Assembly: GCA_903902325.1 (NCBI GenBank)
Contig: CAIUUO010000158.1
Location: forward strand, 1-64,000
DNA length: 64,000 nucleotides
Direction: 5' to 3'
From: an uncultured Bacteroidia bacterium
GTDB lineage: Bacteria > Bacteroidota > Bacteroidia > Bacteroidales > Prolixibacteraceae
Under the pieces are notes generated by a model. That model ran no database searches and had not been told where the DNA came from. It worked only from the letters and a program-made list of their open reading frames with translations. The position numbers and the translations under genes are program-made. Shown in pieces: positions 26,522 to 35,456 of this stretch (within the stretch, counting starts at the first letter, position 1; every line of letters begins with the position of its first letter).

Positions 26522-28270
26522 TCAGAGTTTAAGCGTTTTAACAATATTTCCTGCTTTTCGTGAAATATAATTGACTTTTACTTCACCTTTCCCTTCCACA
26601 AGAAACTGGTATTCTGAATAACCGTAACTGGGAACAGAAGTATAAATAATCTCGGGTTTGTGTTCCTGGTAACTTATTTTGTTGGTTCTGATATCGGTTA
26701 TTTTGCCTGAAGCGACCACCTTGGCTCCGGTCACTTTAAGCATATCCGGTGTATAAAGTTTTGTGCTCATTGCCTTGCTTGACATAGAAGGTAATCCTTT
26801 CTCATTTTTAAGACGGATTCTTACCTGATGAAGATTTTTACCAATCTCTTTCACATCAAAGATTTCCATGCTGATCTCCGGAGTCTGTTCCGCGGCATAC
26901 AATACCACCATGGCATTCCTGTGAACCAGATCGGGTAGCATGAAAGGATGGGGCAAACGGCCGCTCATCTTCACCCAACCACCGATTTCTATGTCACCAT
27001 AGGTTGGATGTTTAAATGGCTTCCACGGTTTGTAAAGCTCATTTAGTCCGAGGTAATCGTTGAATTTAAGCTGTTCCCTGCTCTCTTCAGGATTGCCTCC
27101 CCGCCTGGACGAACTGCTTTCCGAATCGGAAGCTGGTGTCAAAGGTTTGTTGATATTATCCCGGTAGGTCTCCTGGCTTCTCATAAAAAGCTCGCCGACG
27201 AAGGTATAGGATCCTTCCAGAAAAAACATGTGCGAATCGGAATCACCATGCGTATCGTACAGATCGTAAGAAGGCTGGTAAACAGTACCCGGAGTGATTT
27301 TGGTGGCATTTTTGCCGATCAGATCGTAAACTGCCACATCTCGTGGATCGACCTTTTCTTCTTTGATGGAAGGAGCCCGGAGCCACATTCCGCCCGAATT
27401 GTGAAAGGCGAAATTGACAATGATATTGGGACGCTGATGGATGTAGGCCGCAATAGCTTTGATGCCCAATGCTTCAAGCGGAAAACTGCCTGCCCCGCTT
27501 TGTACGTAATTGGGTTGCCAGTCGTAACCCCAGTTGCGGTTAGCGTCGAAATAACCTTCTCCATCCTCATTGATTTTTCCGTCGCCGTCATTGTCGATAC
27601 CCTCTTCCCCTAAAAGCGTCCATTCGCCTTTTTCTCCGGGTTTGACGGGAATCATCAACCTGTTGTCTTCAGGATCCGTTTTATAATTTCCCAGCGGATC
27701 TTTGATACGCATCATGCATATATTTCCATCTCCGTCGAGGTCGTCAGGGCCATCCTCGTCGACCAATCCATCCCGGTCGTCATCCTTTGGGATCCTGAAA
27801 CTTCGGTCAGAACTGGATGTTTGGGCATCCTTGAAAAAGTGGTACCTGCCATCCACATTGACTACAGGAATAATGTAATAAGCATTTTTGTCAACCACTT
27901 TGGTGATTTTATCATTGTCACTATATTTGGTCAGCAGCATATTGGCGAAGTACAGACATACTTCACCTGCCTGTATCTCATTCCCATGAATGTTCCCGTC
28001 AATGTACACTCCCGGTTTTGTGAGAGGTTCCCCGGTTTTTGGATTGTTGATGGTGAGCGCATATATTTCACGCCCCTCTTCGCTTTTACCAACCAGGTCA
28101 AGTTTAGTCAATTGGGGATAGGTACTGTGCAACAGTTTCAACGCCTCAACCACGTCTTCATAAGTATAATACCTGTCGAAACGGAGCGGTATTTCAATTT
28201 TATCCTTGTTTTCGGCCACTACCATGAAGGTCAATAAGCAGCATGCAACGATGGTAAATATCTTTTTCAT
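26522..28270 (-). CDS. M14 zinc carboxypeptidase, secreted
   Basis: Predicted exported metallocarboxypeptidase of 582 residues with a signal peptide (about 1-20). The M14 zinc-binding pair is present as His95 and Glu98 in DGNIHGNEIQAGE; the third ligand is probably the His in NFAFHNSGG, and FVGELF carries a Glu in the expected catalytic region. Between them are two Asp-rich, calcium-site-like inserts (DDDRDGLVDEDGPDDLDGDG and DNDGDGKINEDG). The C-terminal 150 residues form a beta-sandwich. The gene follows its paralogue at 28273 with a 2-bp gap, so the two are cotranscribed and probably work together. Substrate unknown. Confidence 0.92.
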   Translation of the reverse strand: MKKIFTIVACCLLTFMVVAENKDKIEIPLRFDRYYTYEDVVEALKLLHSTYPQLTKLDLVGKSEEGREIYALTINNPKTGEPLTKPGVYIDGNIHGNEIQAGEVCLYFANMLLTKYSDNDKITKVVDKNAYYIIPVVNVDGRYHFFKDAQTSSSDRSFRIPKDDDRDGLVDEDGPDDLDGDGNICMMRIKDPLGNYKTDPEDNRLMIPVKPGEKGEWTLLGEEGIDNDGDGKINEDGEGYFDANRNWGYDWQPNYVQSGAGSFPLEALGIKAIAAYIHQRPNIIVNFAFHNSGGMWLRAPSIKEEKVDPRDVAVYDLIGKNATKITPGTVYQPSYDLYDTHGDSDSHMFFLEGSYTFVGELFMRSQETYRDNINKPLTPASDSESSSSRRGGNPEESREQLKFNDYLGLNELYKPWKPFKHPTYGDIEIGGWVKMSGRLPHPFMLPDLVHRNAMVVLYAAEQTPEISMEIFDVKEIGKNLHQVRIRLKNEKGLPSMSSKAMSTKLYTPDMLKVTGAKVVASGKITDIRTNKISYQEHKPEIIYTSVPSYGYSEYQFLVEGKGEVKVNYISRKAGNIVKTLKL

Positions 28271-28272
28271 GA

Positions 28273-30117
28273 TTAACCTCCAATCTTAATTTGTTTAACT
28301 TCCGGATTAAAAGTAACCGATTCGATGTGGGCCTCTAGAATAGTTTTCTTGTCTGTTTTGATGGTGAAGGTAATCTTCCTGACCTGGTTGCCACCAAAAT
28401 CACCGAGAGGTGTTCGTTTGTAGCCTTCCAGAAATTCGAGGTTTTCACCTTCCAGAATGAGAATGACGGGCGCCGGTTGTTTGTTCCTGGATCCCATGGC
28501 AGTAGGATAGGGAAGAACGCCTTTGTTTTCAACGAAAAATTCAAGCCTGTAAACACCGGCTCCCAGGTCTGTCACAACTTCCTTCATCAAATGCAGATCC
28601 GGAAGTTTCGTTGAGAGGGTTAGGAGCCAGGGCAGTTGGGCCTTGCAAAGTGAGTCGATTTTTGTCGGTGGAGGAGTGGATGTGACAAACGGCACAATTC
28701 CTCCGATTTCGACTTTGCCCAGGGAGGGATGGTTAAATGGCTGCCATTTTACAAAGCCCTCTCCCTTCAGTTTATTGTCGATGTACGCCATTATGTTTTT
28801 GTCCTTGTCGTCTGTTACTACAGTTCTGGAGGTCGGATCCCGCTGAAATGACTCCCTTGTTCTTGGCTCTGCAGGCTTTACAGGAGGTGTAAACAGGTTC
28901 ATACTGAACGATGGAACACCCAAATGGTAATAAGCCCAAAGTTCGAAAGAACCATCCTTGTCGGGATCTGCGACCATCCTGTCTGTAGAACATCCCCTGG
29001 CTTTTAGGTAGGCCTTGTATTTATCCGAAAAATCGGAATAAAATTTCAGGTCTTCCTCCATGGGATTGACTGCGGCACCCAGTCCAAGCATGTCAATAAT
29101 GGTTTCTGCCGTCATTTCCCTTCCTGGACGGCTAGGCATAGACGATTTGAACAATTCAACTACCTCGGCCATCGTAAAGGTCTTTTCAGGATCAACGCCC
29201 AGACGGCTGGCAAATCGGGCAGGCACCTTGATGCTCTCCATATTTGCTCCGCCTTTGCGCCCAACTCGTGGCGTGGCCATGCAAAAGTCTGATGTACCAA
29301 GCGTATATGCCATCAATATTTCCGGATGACTGTATACAAATTTCATGATGCCGTATACTTCAGGTGCCTGACCGGGCCATAATCCGGTTTCTTTCAAATT
29401 TGATTTGAAAAGATGCGGAAAGTTGATGCCAACATTGATGCCGCCGGGTCCGTCTTCATTGATCTCACCATCGCCATCGTTATCAATACCTTCAGGGTAG
29501 ATTTTGTATTTTCCCCTTTCGCCTTTTGACGGATCCGCCTTAACCATGATTCTTGGATCCTTATCTGAAACGATGAAGGTTCCTTCCGGGTCTTCAACCC
29601 TCATCTGGGTGATCCAGCCATCACCGTTCAGGTCGTCAGGTCCGTCTTCATTAATCTGGTCATCCTTGTCGTCGTTCACCTCAAAATCATTGACAGTTCG
29701 CTCCCATTTTACCTTGGAGAAATATCCGACCGTAGCATCAGGATTTGGCAAAGGAAGAATAAACCATTTGACATTTTGGGTGTACCTCACAGAGTCGAGC
29801 AGCATTTTGGCGAGATAAAGGGCTCCTTCTGTAGAAAGTGGTGTCTTACCTTCAAAATTTGCTCCAACAAATATGGCGGGTACATTTTTAAGCTCCTTGC
29901 CTATTTCAAGAACATTGATAGGTTCACCGCCAGGACTCTGCGCGATCTGGTGGATGGCGGTTCTTGAAGGAGATTTCTCCTGTAGTGATAGCAATGCTTT
30001 CTGGACCTCAGCATTTGTTTTGTACTTATCGAAAGTAATCCCTGTTTGGGCAAAAAGAGTTGAATAAAATGCAATAAGTAAAAGTACCCACAAAGTGCTA
30101 TGAATTTTTTTTGACAT
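28273..30117 (-). CDS. M14-like protein that has lost the zinc site
   Basis: Paralogue of the adjacent carboxypeptidase, 614 residues with a signal peptide (1-24, ending LFAQ). The shared architecture includes both Asp-rich inserts (NDDKDDQINEDGPDDLNGDG and DNDGDGEINEDGPGG). However, the place of the zinc motif reads GANFEGKTPLSTEGALYLA, with no HxxE. The position of the third zinc His reads AYTLGTSDF, and the catalytic Glu region reads PSFSMNLF. All active-site elements are gone while the frame is intact, which points to a maintained non-catalytic protein, perhaps a binding or scaffolding partner of the active enzyme 2 bp downstream. It is the first gene of the pair. Confidence 0.9.
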   Translation of the reverse strand: MSKKIHSTLWVLLLIAFYSTLFAQTGITFDKYKTNAEVQKALLSLQEKSPSRTAIHQIAQSPGGEPINVLEIGKELKNVPAIFVGANFEGKTPLSTEGALYLAKMLLDSVRYTQNVKWFILPLPNPDATVGYFSKVKWERTVNDFEVNDDKDDQINEDGPDDLNGDGWITQMRVEDPEGTFIVSDKDPRIMVKADPSKGERGKYKIYPEGIDNDGDGEINEDGPGGINVGINFPHLFKSNLKETGLWPGQAPEVYGIMKFVYSHPEILMAYTLGTSDFCMATPRVGRKGGANMESIKVPARFASRLGVDPEKTFTMAEVVELFKSSMPSRPGREMTAETIIDMLGLGAAVNPMEEDLKFYSDFSDKYKAYLKARGCSTDRMVADPDKDGSFELWAYYHLGVPSFSMNLFTPPVKPAEPRTRESFQRDPTSRTVVTDDKDKNIMAYIDNKLKGEGFVKWQPFNHPSLGKVEIGGIVPFVTSTPPPTKIDSLCKAQLPWLLTLSTKLPDLHLMKEVVTDLGAGVYRLEFFVENKGVLPYPTAMGSRNKQPAPVILILEGENLEFLEGYKRTPLGDFGGNQVRKITFTIKTDKKTILEAHIESVTFNPEVKQIKIGG

Positions 30118-30309
30118 CAGAAAAGTGTTAGAAATGAATCTTCAGTTACGTCAGTTTTTCCTGATGTGAAAGTAAAAGATAAATTGTAAACATTTGAATT
30201 TTATAGATTTTTTTTTTGATTCTGAGTGTCATTTAAAAATAAATTGTAGTTTAACGCAAAGATTTCACGAAAATTGGTTTCCAATGACTTAAGGATTTGA
30301 TGGTTTAAA

Positions 30310-31293
30310 ATGGTATTTATGCACAGATTTTTAATATTGATTTCATTACTGTTTTTTTCTGCTCAGCTGCTCTTCTCGCAGCCCGGCGATTCAATTGTAT
30401 CGCGGAGATACCATGAATTATCAGCAAGTTGGGACAATGATGCTCTCATGAACACTGATTATTATTACACCCAGGGTTTAATGACTCAAATTGTTCTTCC
30501 TTGTCTTGAAAAAAATCCAATCAACCATTTATTTTTTCATATAAAAAATGCCAGAAATTACTTTGGTTTCGCGGTTGCTCAGGAGATGTTTACTCCTATT
30601 AATATAGAAGATACATTGATTATTTCCAATGATCGTCCTTATGCCGGCGTATTGTATGTAAGGAGTTTAAAAGTTTCAAATTGCCAGGGAGTAAGATTGA
30701 AATTTACTTCCGAGTTTGACTTGGGCATTCTGGGCTCTGCTTCAGGTGCTGGTTATGTCCAGAAGACCATTCATGAGATCAATGGATTGATACCCCCAAA
30801 TGGATGGTCTTACCAGATTCAAAATATGCCATATATCAATTACAATGTAATGATTGATAAAGGAATAGCTGAAAGTCCTGGATTTTCGGAATTACTTTAT
30901 TCAGCCAAAGCTCGCATTGGTACCATTTATGATGATATACAGTTTGGATTGAAAGTCAGAACCGGATTGATAAACAGTTATTTTGATGGAGTAACCATAC
31001 AGGACAGGTCATTGAATTCACACAGAGATATTCAGGCTTATTTTTATGGAGGAGCCAGTGGAAAAGCAGTTCTTTACAATACACTGCTTACTGGAGGCAT
31101 GTTTTCTTCAGGCAATCCGCATGTGTTGAATTATGATGAAATGTCCCATTTCGTGTACTCCTGCAACATGGGTATTTTCCTCGCATACAAGGGAGTAGGA
31201 GCAAAGTTTGAATTTTTTGGACAGTCGCCTGAGTTTGCAGGTGGACTATACCATGGTTGGTTCACAACGGCTGCTGTAATAAGTTTCTATTGA
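30310..31293 (+). CDS. LpxR-like lipid A deacylase (DUF2219), outer membrane
   Basis: Predicted outer-membrane beta-barrel of 327 residues that removes the 3'-acyloxyacyl chains from lipid A. A signal peptide occupies about residues 1-23 (an ATG at 30319 would also serve). The LpxR-type hallmarks are the N-terminal SWDNDALMNTDYYYTQGL, with the conserved Asp and Asn residues, and NDRPYAGVLYVRSL, followed by amphipathic strands and a C-terminus ending in aromatic residue plus Tyr. No other envelope-modification gene is adjacent. It is divergent from the M14 pair. Confidence 0.88.
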   Translation: MVFMHRFLILISLLFFSAQLLFSQPGDSIVSRRYHELSASWDNDALMNTDYYYTQGLMTQIVLPCLEKNPINHLFFHIKNARNYFGFAVAQEMFTPINIEDTLIISNDRPYAGVLYVRSLKVSNCQGVRLKFTSEFDLGILGSASGAGYVQKTIHEINGLIPPNGWSYQIQNMPYINYNVMIDKGIAESPGFSELLYSAKARIGTIYDDIQFGLKVRTGLINSYFDGVTIQDRSLNSHRDIQAYFYGGASGKAVLYNTLLTGGMFSSGNPHVLNYDEMSHFVYSCNMGIFLAYKGVGAKFEFFGQSPEFAGGLYHGWFTTAAVISFY

Positions 31294-31406
31294 GGTAAAC
31301 CACAAGGAACAATGGGTTTAAGTGAAAAAGACTTAAAGGAAGAAAGTTCTGATCTGTGTTTCCTTGAATCTGGATCCCTTAACCTGAAACTTTCAACGCA
31401 CCACTT

Positions 31407-32072
31407 TTACCTCTTTATCCCGTTCGGAGCCTTGAGATTATCATCCAGCCATTTGCTTATCTGTTGCAGCCCTGTCACGGCAGAAGTGTCGTTGGGACGG
31501 ATGATCATTGCCTGTTGAAACAAAATCTTGGCATCGGCATGACTGTTATTGTAAAGTTTGGACCAGGCAAGCATAATCACTGAATCGTAATCAAGAGGGT
31601 ATAGGTTAACCACCTTTTCAAACAGATTGGTAGCCGATTTGTAATCCTTGCGATTATAAAAAATTACCCCAAGCCAATAGTTTGCAGTGGTATTCAAAGG
31701 GTCTATTTTCAGTATCTCCAGATATTGTTCTTTCACTTTTTCCCAGTTTTCGACCGCACTGAGCGGCTTGATGCAACCAAATTTTGCTTCAATCGCATAG
31801 GGTTTTAGTGATATGGCTTTTTTATAATAGGAGATGGACTCGCCATACTGTTTGGCAAGATAATTGAGCCATCCCAACCGGACGTTTGAGATGTAATTAT
31901 CCGCCTGATAAATTGCTTTCATTTCATTGATGGCGGTGCTATAGTTGTTCTGATTCTCAGCAATATAACTTTTGCTGAATGCCGACTGTAATTCATTAAT
32001 GTTCTGAGCTTCCAGCGGAATAGCTATCAAGATAATAGCTGCAACAATCAGTAATTTCTTTAAAGTTTCCAT
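31407..32072 (-). CDS. Exported tetratricopeptide repeat protein
   Basis: 221 residues with a signal peptide (1-22, ending EAQ) and about four to five TPR units (for example VRLGWLNYLAKQYGESISYYKKA, TTANYWLGVIFYNRKDYKSA). TPRs mediate protein contacts; no enzymatic motif is visible. The start overlaps the upstream TPR-barrel gene by 13 bp, and it is the last gene of the eight-gene minus-strand run 40188-31407. Its dependence on translational coupling suggests it works with the TPR-barrel protein in the periplasm. Confidence 0.85.
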   Translation of the reverse strand: METLKKLLIVAAIILIAIPLEAQNINELQSAFSKSYIAENQNNYSTAINEMKAIYQADNYISNVRLGWLNYLAKQYGESISYYKKAISLKPYAIEAKFGCIKPLSAVENWEKVKEQYLEILKIDPLNTTANYWLGVIFYNRKDYKSATNLFEKVVNLYPLDYDSVIMLAWSKLYNNSHADAKILFQQAMIIRPNDTSAVTGLQQISKWLDDNLKAPNGIKR

Positions 32073-33205
32073 TTTATTCCTCCTGAATATGAATATTGAT
32101 AATAGAATTTATTTGCCGTGCTATTTTCTATTTCCTGCTGATCAAAGGTGAAATTTCCCGACAATACAAGATGCTTTCCCAAAAACCATGCCAAAGTAAG
32201 GCCTGTTCTGAATACAGATGGGTCTGTCGAATTGTATACGTAAAGCGCGTTGGTCGTGTTGTAATTTTTAAGATTGCCCAAGGTAATATTTCCTTCTGCC
32301 CATAAATTACCTATGCATTTTAATCCGGCAGTCTCTGCAAAGATTGTACGGCAAACAGAATTTTCAATCATACCGGCAACTGCGCTTGTAAAGTACATAT
32401 TTGATTTCCCAGGTAAAACGAACCCGGCCTGAAATCCATATTGCTGGGTTGTAGCTTGAGCAGATTGCAGAAGAGATGCATTTGCTTCCAGATTGAAGCG
32501 GTTCAATTGGGATGAAATTGCCATTAAACCAAGATTTGCGGGATAATTTGTATTCCCGACAGTGGTAAACAACCTGTGAAAGGCCGTTTTGATCTGCCAG
32601 GCGGGGACGATGGCTATTTTGAGGATTGCAAGGTATTCAGGTTGTTGTGTAAGTGTATTGCTTATATTCTGTTCATAATAGGAGTATGCCTGATAAAGGG
32701 ATACCCTGTAGCCAAGTTCTGTATTGATCCCTGCCCTGTAATAAATTTGGTTGGAACGGGTTGTTTCCTGATTGGTTTTCAGATTGATTTCAGTATCAAC
32801 TGACTCAACCGGATTATATTTTTGGATACCAAGTCTATTTGCTGAATCGTAGGAAAGAATTCCGGCGTAATAGCGGGTGTTCATGAACCCTGCATTTAGA
32901 CTTGAATAGTAAAGATATTCTCTTGAGATATTATCGGACTGATCAAACGATAATGCTTTTTCATATTGGTTCTTTGCGGCATAATAATCGCCTGAAATGA
33001 AATAGGCGTAGCCTGCACGTTGGCGCATAAATTTCGAGTCAATGTCTTGCTTGAATGCTTCTTTTGTCAGTTCAATCAGATTTTTCCAGTCACCTTTCAG
33101 GTAATACTGATAAGAGAGGCTATCGGCTTGCTGGAAACTGAGTTTGACCTGCGAAAATGAAGCCAACGGGATAAATAGAAGAAGAATTACAATATATCTG
33201 CACAT
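32060..33205 (-). CDS. TPR plus outer-membrane beta-barrel protein
   Basis: 381 residues with a signal peptide (1-18, ending ASFSQ). The first third contains two or three TPRs (MRQRAGYAYFISGDYYAAKNQYEKA); the remaining 250 residues are alternating amphipathic strands (GINTELGYRVSLYQAYSYYEQ, FYYQYSYSGGIKWKL at the end) typical of an outer-membrane barrel with the soluble TPR part facing the periplasm. I do not recognise a named family. It overlaps the urea-transporter/M23 gene upstream by 19 bp and the TPR gene downstream by 13 bp, so these three are tightly linked. Role: possibly an outer-membrane exit or anchor for the pathway. Confidence 0.8.
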   Translation of the reverse strand: MCRYIVILLLFIPLASFSQVKLSFQQADSLSYQYYLKGDWKNLIELTKEAFKQDIDSKFMRQRAGYAYFISGDYYAAKNQYEKALSFDQSDNISREYLYYSSLNAGFMNTRYYAGILSYDSANRLGIQKYNPVESVDTEINLKTNQETTRSNQIYYRAGINTELGYRVSLYQAYSYYEQNISNTLTQQPEYLAILKIAIVPAWQIKTAFHRLFTTVGNTNYPANLGLMAISSQLNRFNLEANASLLQSAQATTQQYGFQAGFVLPGKSNMYFTSAVAGMIENSVCRTIFAETAGLKCIGNLWAEGNITLGNLKNYNTTNALYVYNSTDPSVFRTGLTLAWFLGKHLVLSGNFTFDQQEIENSTANKFYYQYSYSGGIKWKL

Positions 33206-35400
33206 TTTGCCTCAATTGTTATTTTTTTATTCTGGTACGTAAACTCTTCAATACGATTGTTTTTCAAAGTGATGGATCCTATACTTTCCCGATGGATCCT
33301 GCCATATACGGTGAGATTGATATTTGAGAGAAGCGTCAGGGATGATGGATTTCCAGCATCATCCTTTGCAATTGGTTTAATCGTAAATAAGGCACGAATT
33401 CGATTGGAGAAAGGAGCAACAAAATCATAAAGCCAGAGAATCCCATTTTTATTGAAGATCGAGGTTAATGGCAATTCATCCTTGACCTCGACATTTTCGT
33501 AATATCCCAGTAGGACTTTGTATGCTGTGAGATAGAAATAGTAGAGCAGGGAGTTTTTATTGCCATAGAAGGCAGTAAAATAGAAAATATTCCCATCATT
33601 AAAATAATAAGCAGTACTTTCTGTCTCGGCACAATAGAGGTATCGATAGTTGAGTGCATCGGTGAATGCCTCCCACTGCTCGGATTTTTCAACTCTTTTA
33701 GTATTTGTATAGTTAAATTGAAAGGAAGTATTTGGTTGGATGGTAAATGCGTTATTCAACAGGGAATGGGTATGTACATCCGTAATCATTTCACCTTCGT
33801 CAGGATTGGAAAAAGAAGAAAGAATCTCTGAGTTGTTATCTGCTTTCAGATAGCAGGCAAAAGGATAATTGATTGTTTTAGCACCGGCTATAGGTGATGA
33901 TTGCACCTGAAAGTGAATGTGGGGCTGATGAGAACGTCCTGAATTTCCACAATTTGCCAGAATATCCCCCCTTTTCACCGTGTCTCCCTTGGCCACTTTG
34001 AAGGACCCTTTCCGCAAATGAGAGAGCTGTGTGTACAGGCCTGGTAAATGCCTGATGATAATTGTATTCCCCCAGTTGTTGACTGTGTCGGTTTTCCCGA
34101 TTTCATTGTCACAGATCTGATCGGTGATCTCTTCAACGATACCATCTGCAGGCGCCAGCACCGGTTTATTGTAACAGTAGTAATGTTCACAAAGCAAACC
34201 AGTGGATGTATAACTTTTCATTTCTTCATCCAGAAGGATGAAATCGTAGGCAAATTTCCATTCGCCTTTGTGGGTAAATTTCCCGTCATGGCCCTGACTC
34301 ACAATCCATTTCCCCCAAAAAGGGAGGTGCAATGGGAAATAATTCATCTGAGAAAGCCTTATTTTATTGTTTTGATAGGTATAAAGGTTCGTTTCCGGAG
34401 AGTAGTGCTGGAAAGGAGTCAATACAAGGCCTGAAGGGTTTTTTCTCATCATCAGGAAGTAGAGAAAAAGGATCGTGACGAGTGAAAAGGGGAGAGAAAA
34501 AACAGGCAGTTGAATTTCACCGAATAGTTTGGTCAGCGACAGTAAGACCACAGAGGTGAGCGGTACGAGTAAAAATGTCCAGAAGTACGATCGGCCTGAA
34601 GGTACAACGAAGAATCCTCCGACAGCAAGTGCAGTCATGATGTAATTGGCACCAATGTTGTAATAGGAGAAACCTGCTGTATCAGATCCCGTAAATGTGG
34701 CGAAAAGATAGGCGGACAGGAAACCAATGACAGAAAGTGAGAAGGCGATTCTTGAACTGATCAGCAGTAAAACGGCGATTAAAAGGCCCGACAGGATGTT
34801 ATTCTGGAAGAAAACGGAACTCAGCGATCTTAAGTAGGTATCGGCAAGGTTGTTGATAGAGAGGCTATTAATTGATTGAAGGAAATTAACAAGATGGCTT
34901 CCCCCAACTGCATAGGCTTCATTGATCCAATAAATATTTCGGTGCGTAAGACCGAGGTTCTCAAAGGTCGCAGAGGGAAGCACAATCACCCAAAATCCGA
35001 GCACGAAGGGAACACTAAGGAAGGGTAAACCATATTTTCCAAACCATCCGCTTAAGGTAACAGAAAGAATTAGGGTTAAAAGTACCCCCAACAGTAGCAG
35101 ACTGAAATATACCAATCCAGGATCAAAAAAAGTTCCCATCCCAAGTCCAAACAGCAAGGCATTGAAACTATATATCCCTTTTTTTATCAGAATCTTGTCA
35201 AACCCCATGGCGCTTGCAACTAAAACTGATGTCAGAACTGCGGTCAATCCACTCAATCCCGCGTAAAAATTAAAAAAAGTCAGAATCAAAATACCAAATG
35301 CAAACAACCTGCTGTTCAAAAAGAAAACGATGGAATAACTGCTCAGCACTGCTGGCAGAATATTTTCTTTCAACGAAGTTATATGTCGGGTTATTTGCAT
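33187..35400 (-). CDS. Urea-transporter-like membrane domain fused to an M23 peptidase domain
   Basis: 737 residues. Residues 15-318 contain about ten hydrophobic segments and the urea-transporter signature IYSFNALLFGLGMG (77-90), with a second-half counterpart near 245-262 (YYNIGANYIMTALAVGG). Residues about 360-510 are a LytM/M23 domain with its metal-site residues: His377 and Asp386 in THKGEWKFAYDF, His461 in QLSHL and HIH (494-496). PADGIV and DTVKRGDILANCGNSG are typical lipoyl-like M23 strands. The last 220 residues are beta-rich and unassigned. The M23 part would lie in the periplasm. Substrate of the channel part may be urea, another amide or the product of the adjacent enzymes. Confidence 0.88.
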   Translation of the reverse strand: MQITRHITSLKENILPAVLSSYSIVFFLNSRLFAFGILILTFFNFYAGLSGLTAVLTSVLVASAMGFDKILIKKGIYSFNALLFGLGMGTFFDPGLVYFSLLLLGVLLTLILSVTLSGWFGKYGLPFLSVPFVLGFWVIVLPSATFENLGLTHRNIYWINEAYAVGGSHLVNFLQSINSLSINNLADTYLRSLSSVFFQNNILSGLLIAVLLLISSRIAFSLSVIGFLSAYLFATFTGSDTAGFSYYNIGANYIMTALAVGGFFVVPSGRSYFWTFLLVPLTSVVLLSLTKLFGEIQLPVFSLPFSLVTILFLYFLMMRKNPSGLVLTPFQHYSPETNLYTYQNNKIRLSQMNYFPLHLPFWGKWIVSQGHDGKFTHKGEWKFAYDFILLDEEMKSYTSTGLLCEHYYCYNKPVLAPADGIVEEITDQICDNEIGKTDTVNNWGNTIIIRHLPGLYTQLSHLRKGSFKVAKGDTVKRGDILANCGNSGRSHQPHIHFQVQSSPIAGAKTINYPFACYLKADNNSEILSSFSNPDEGEMITDVHTHSLLNNAFTIQPNTSFQFNYTNTKRVEKSEQWEAFTDALNYRYLYCAETESTAYYFNDGNIFYFTAFYGNKNSLLYYFYLTAYKVLLGYYENVEVKDELPLTSIFNKNGILWLYDFVAPFSNRIRALFTIKPIAKDDAGNPSSLTLLSNINLTVYGRIHRESIGSITLKNNRIEEFTYQNKKITIEAKCADIL

Positions 35401-35456
35401 AAGTGACTTGCTTTAGAAATCCAGGGATATCGTTAACATTGTTTATTTGGGTTGAA

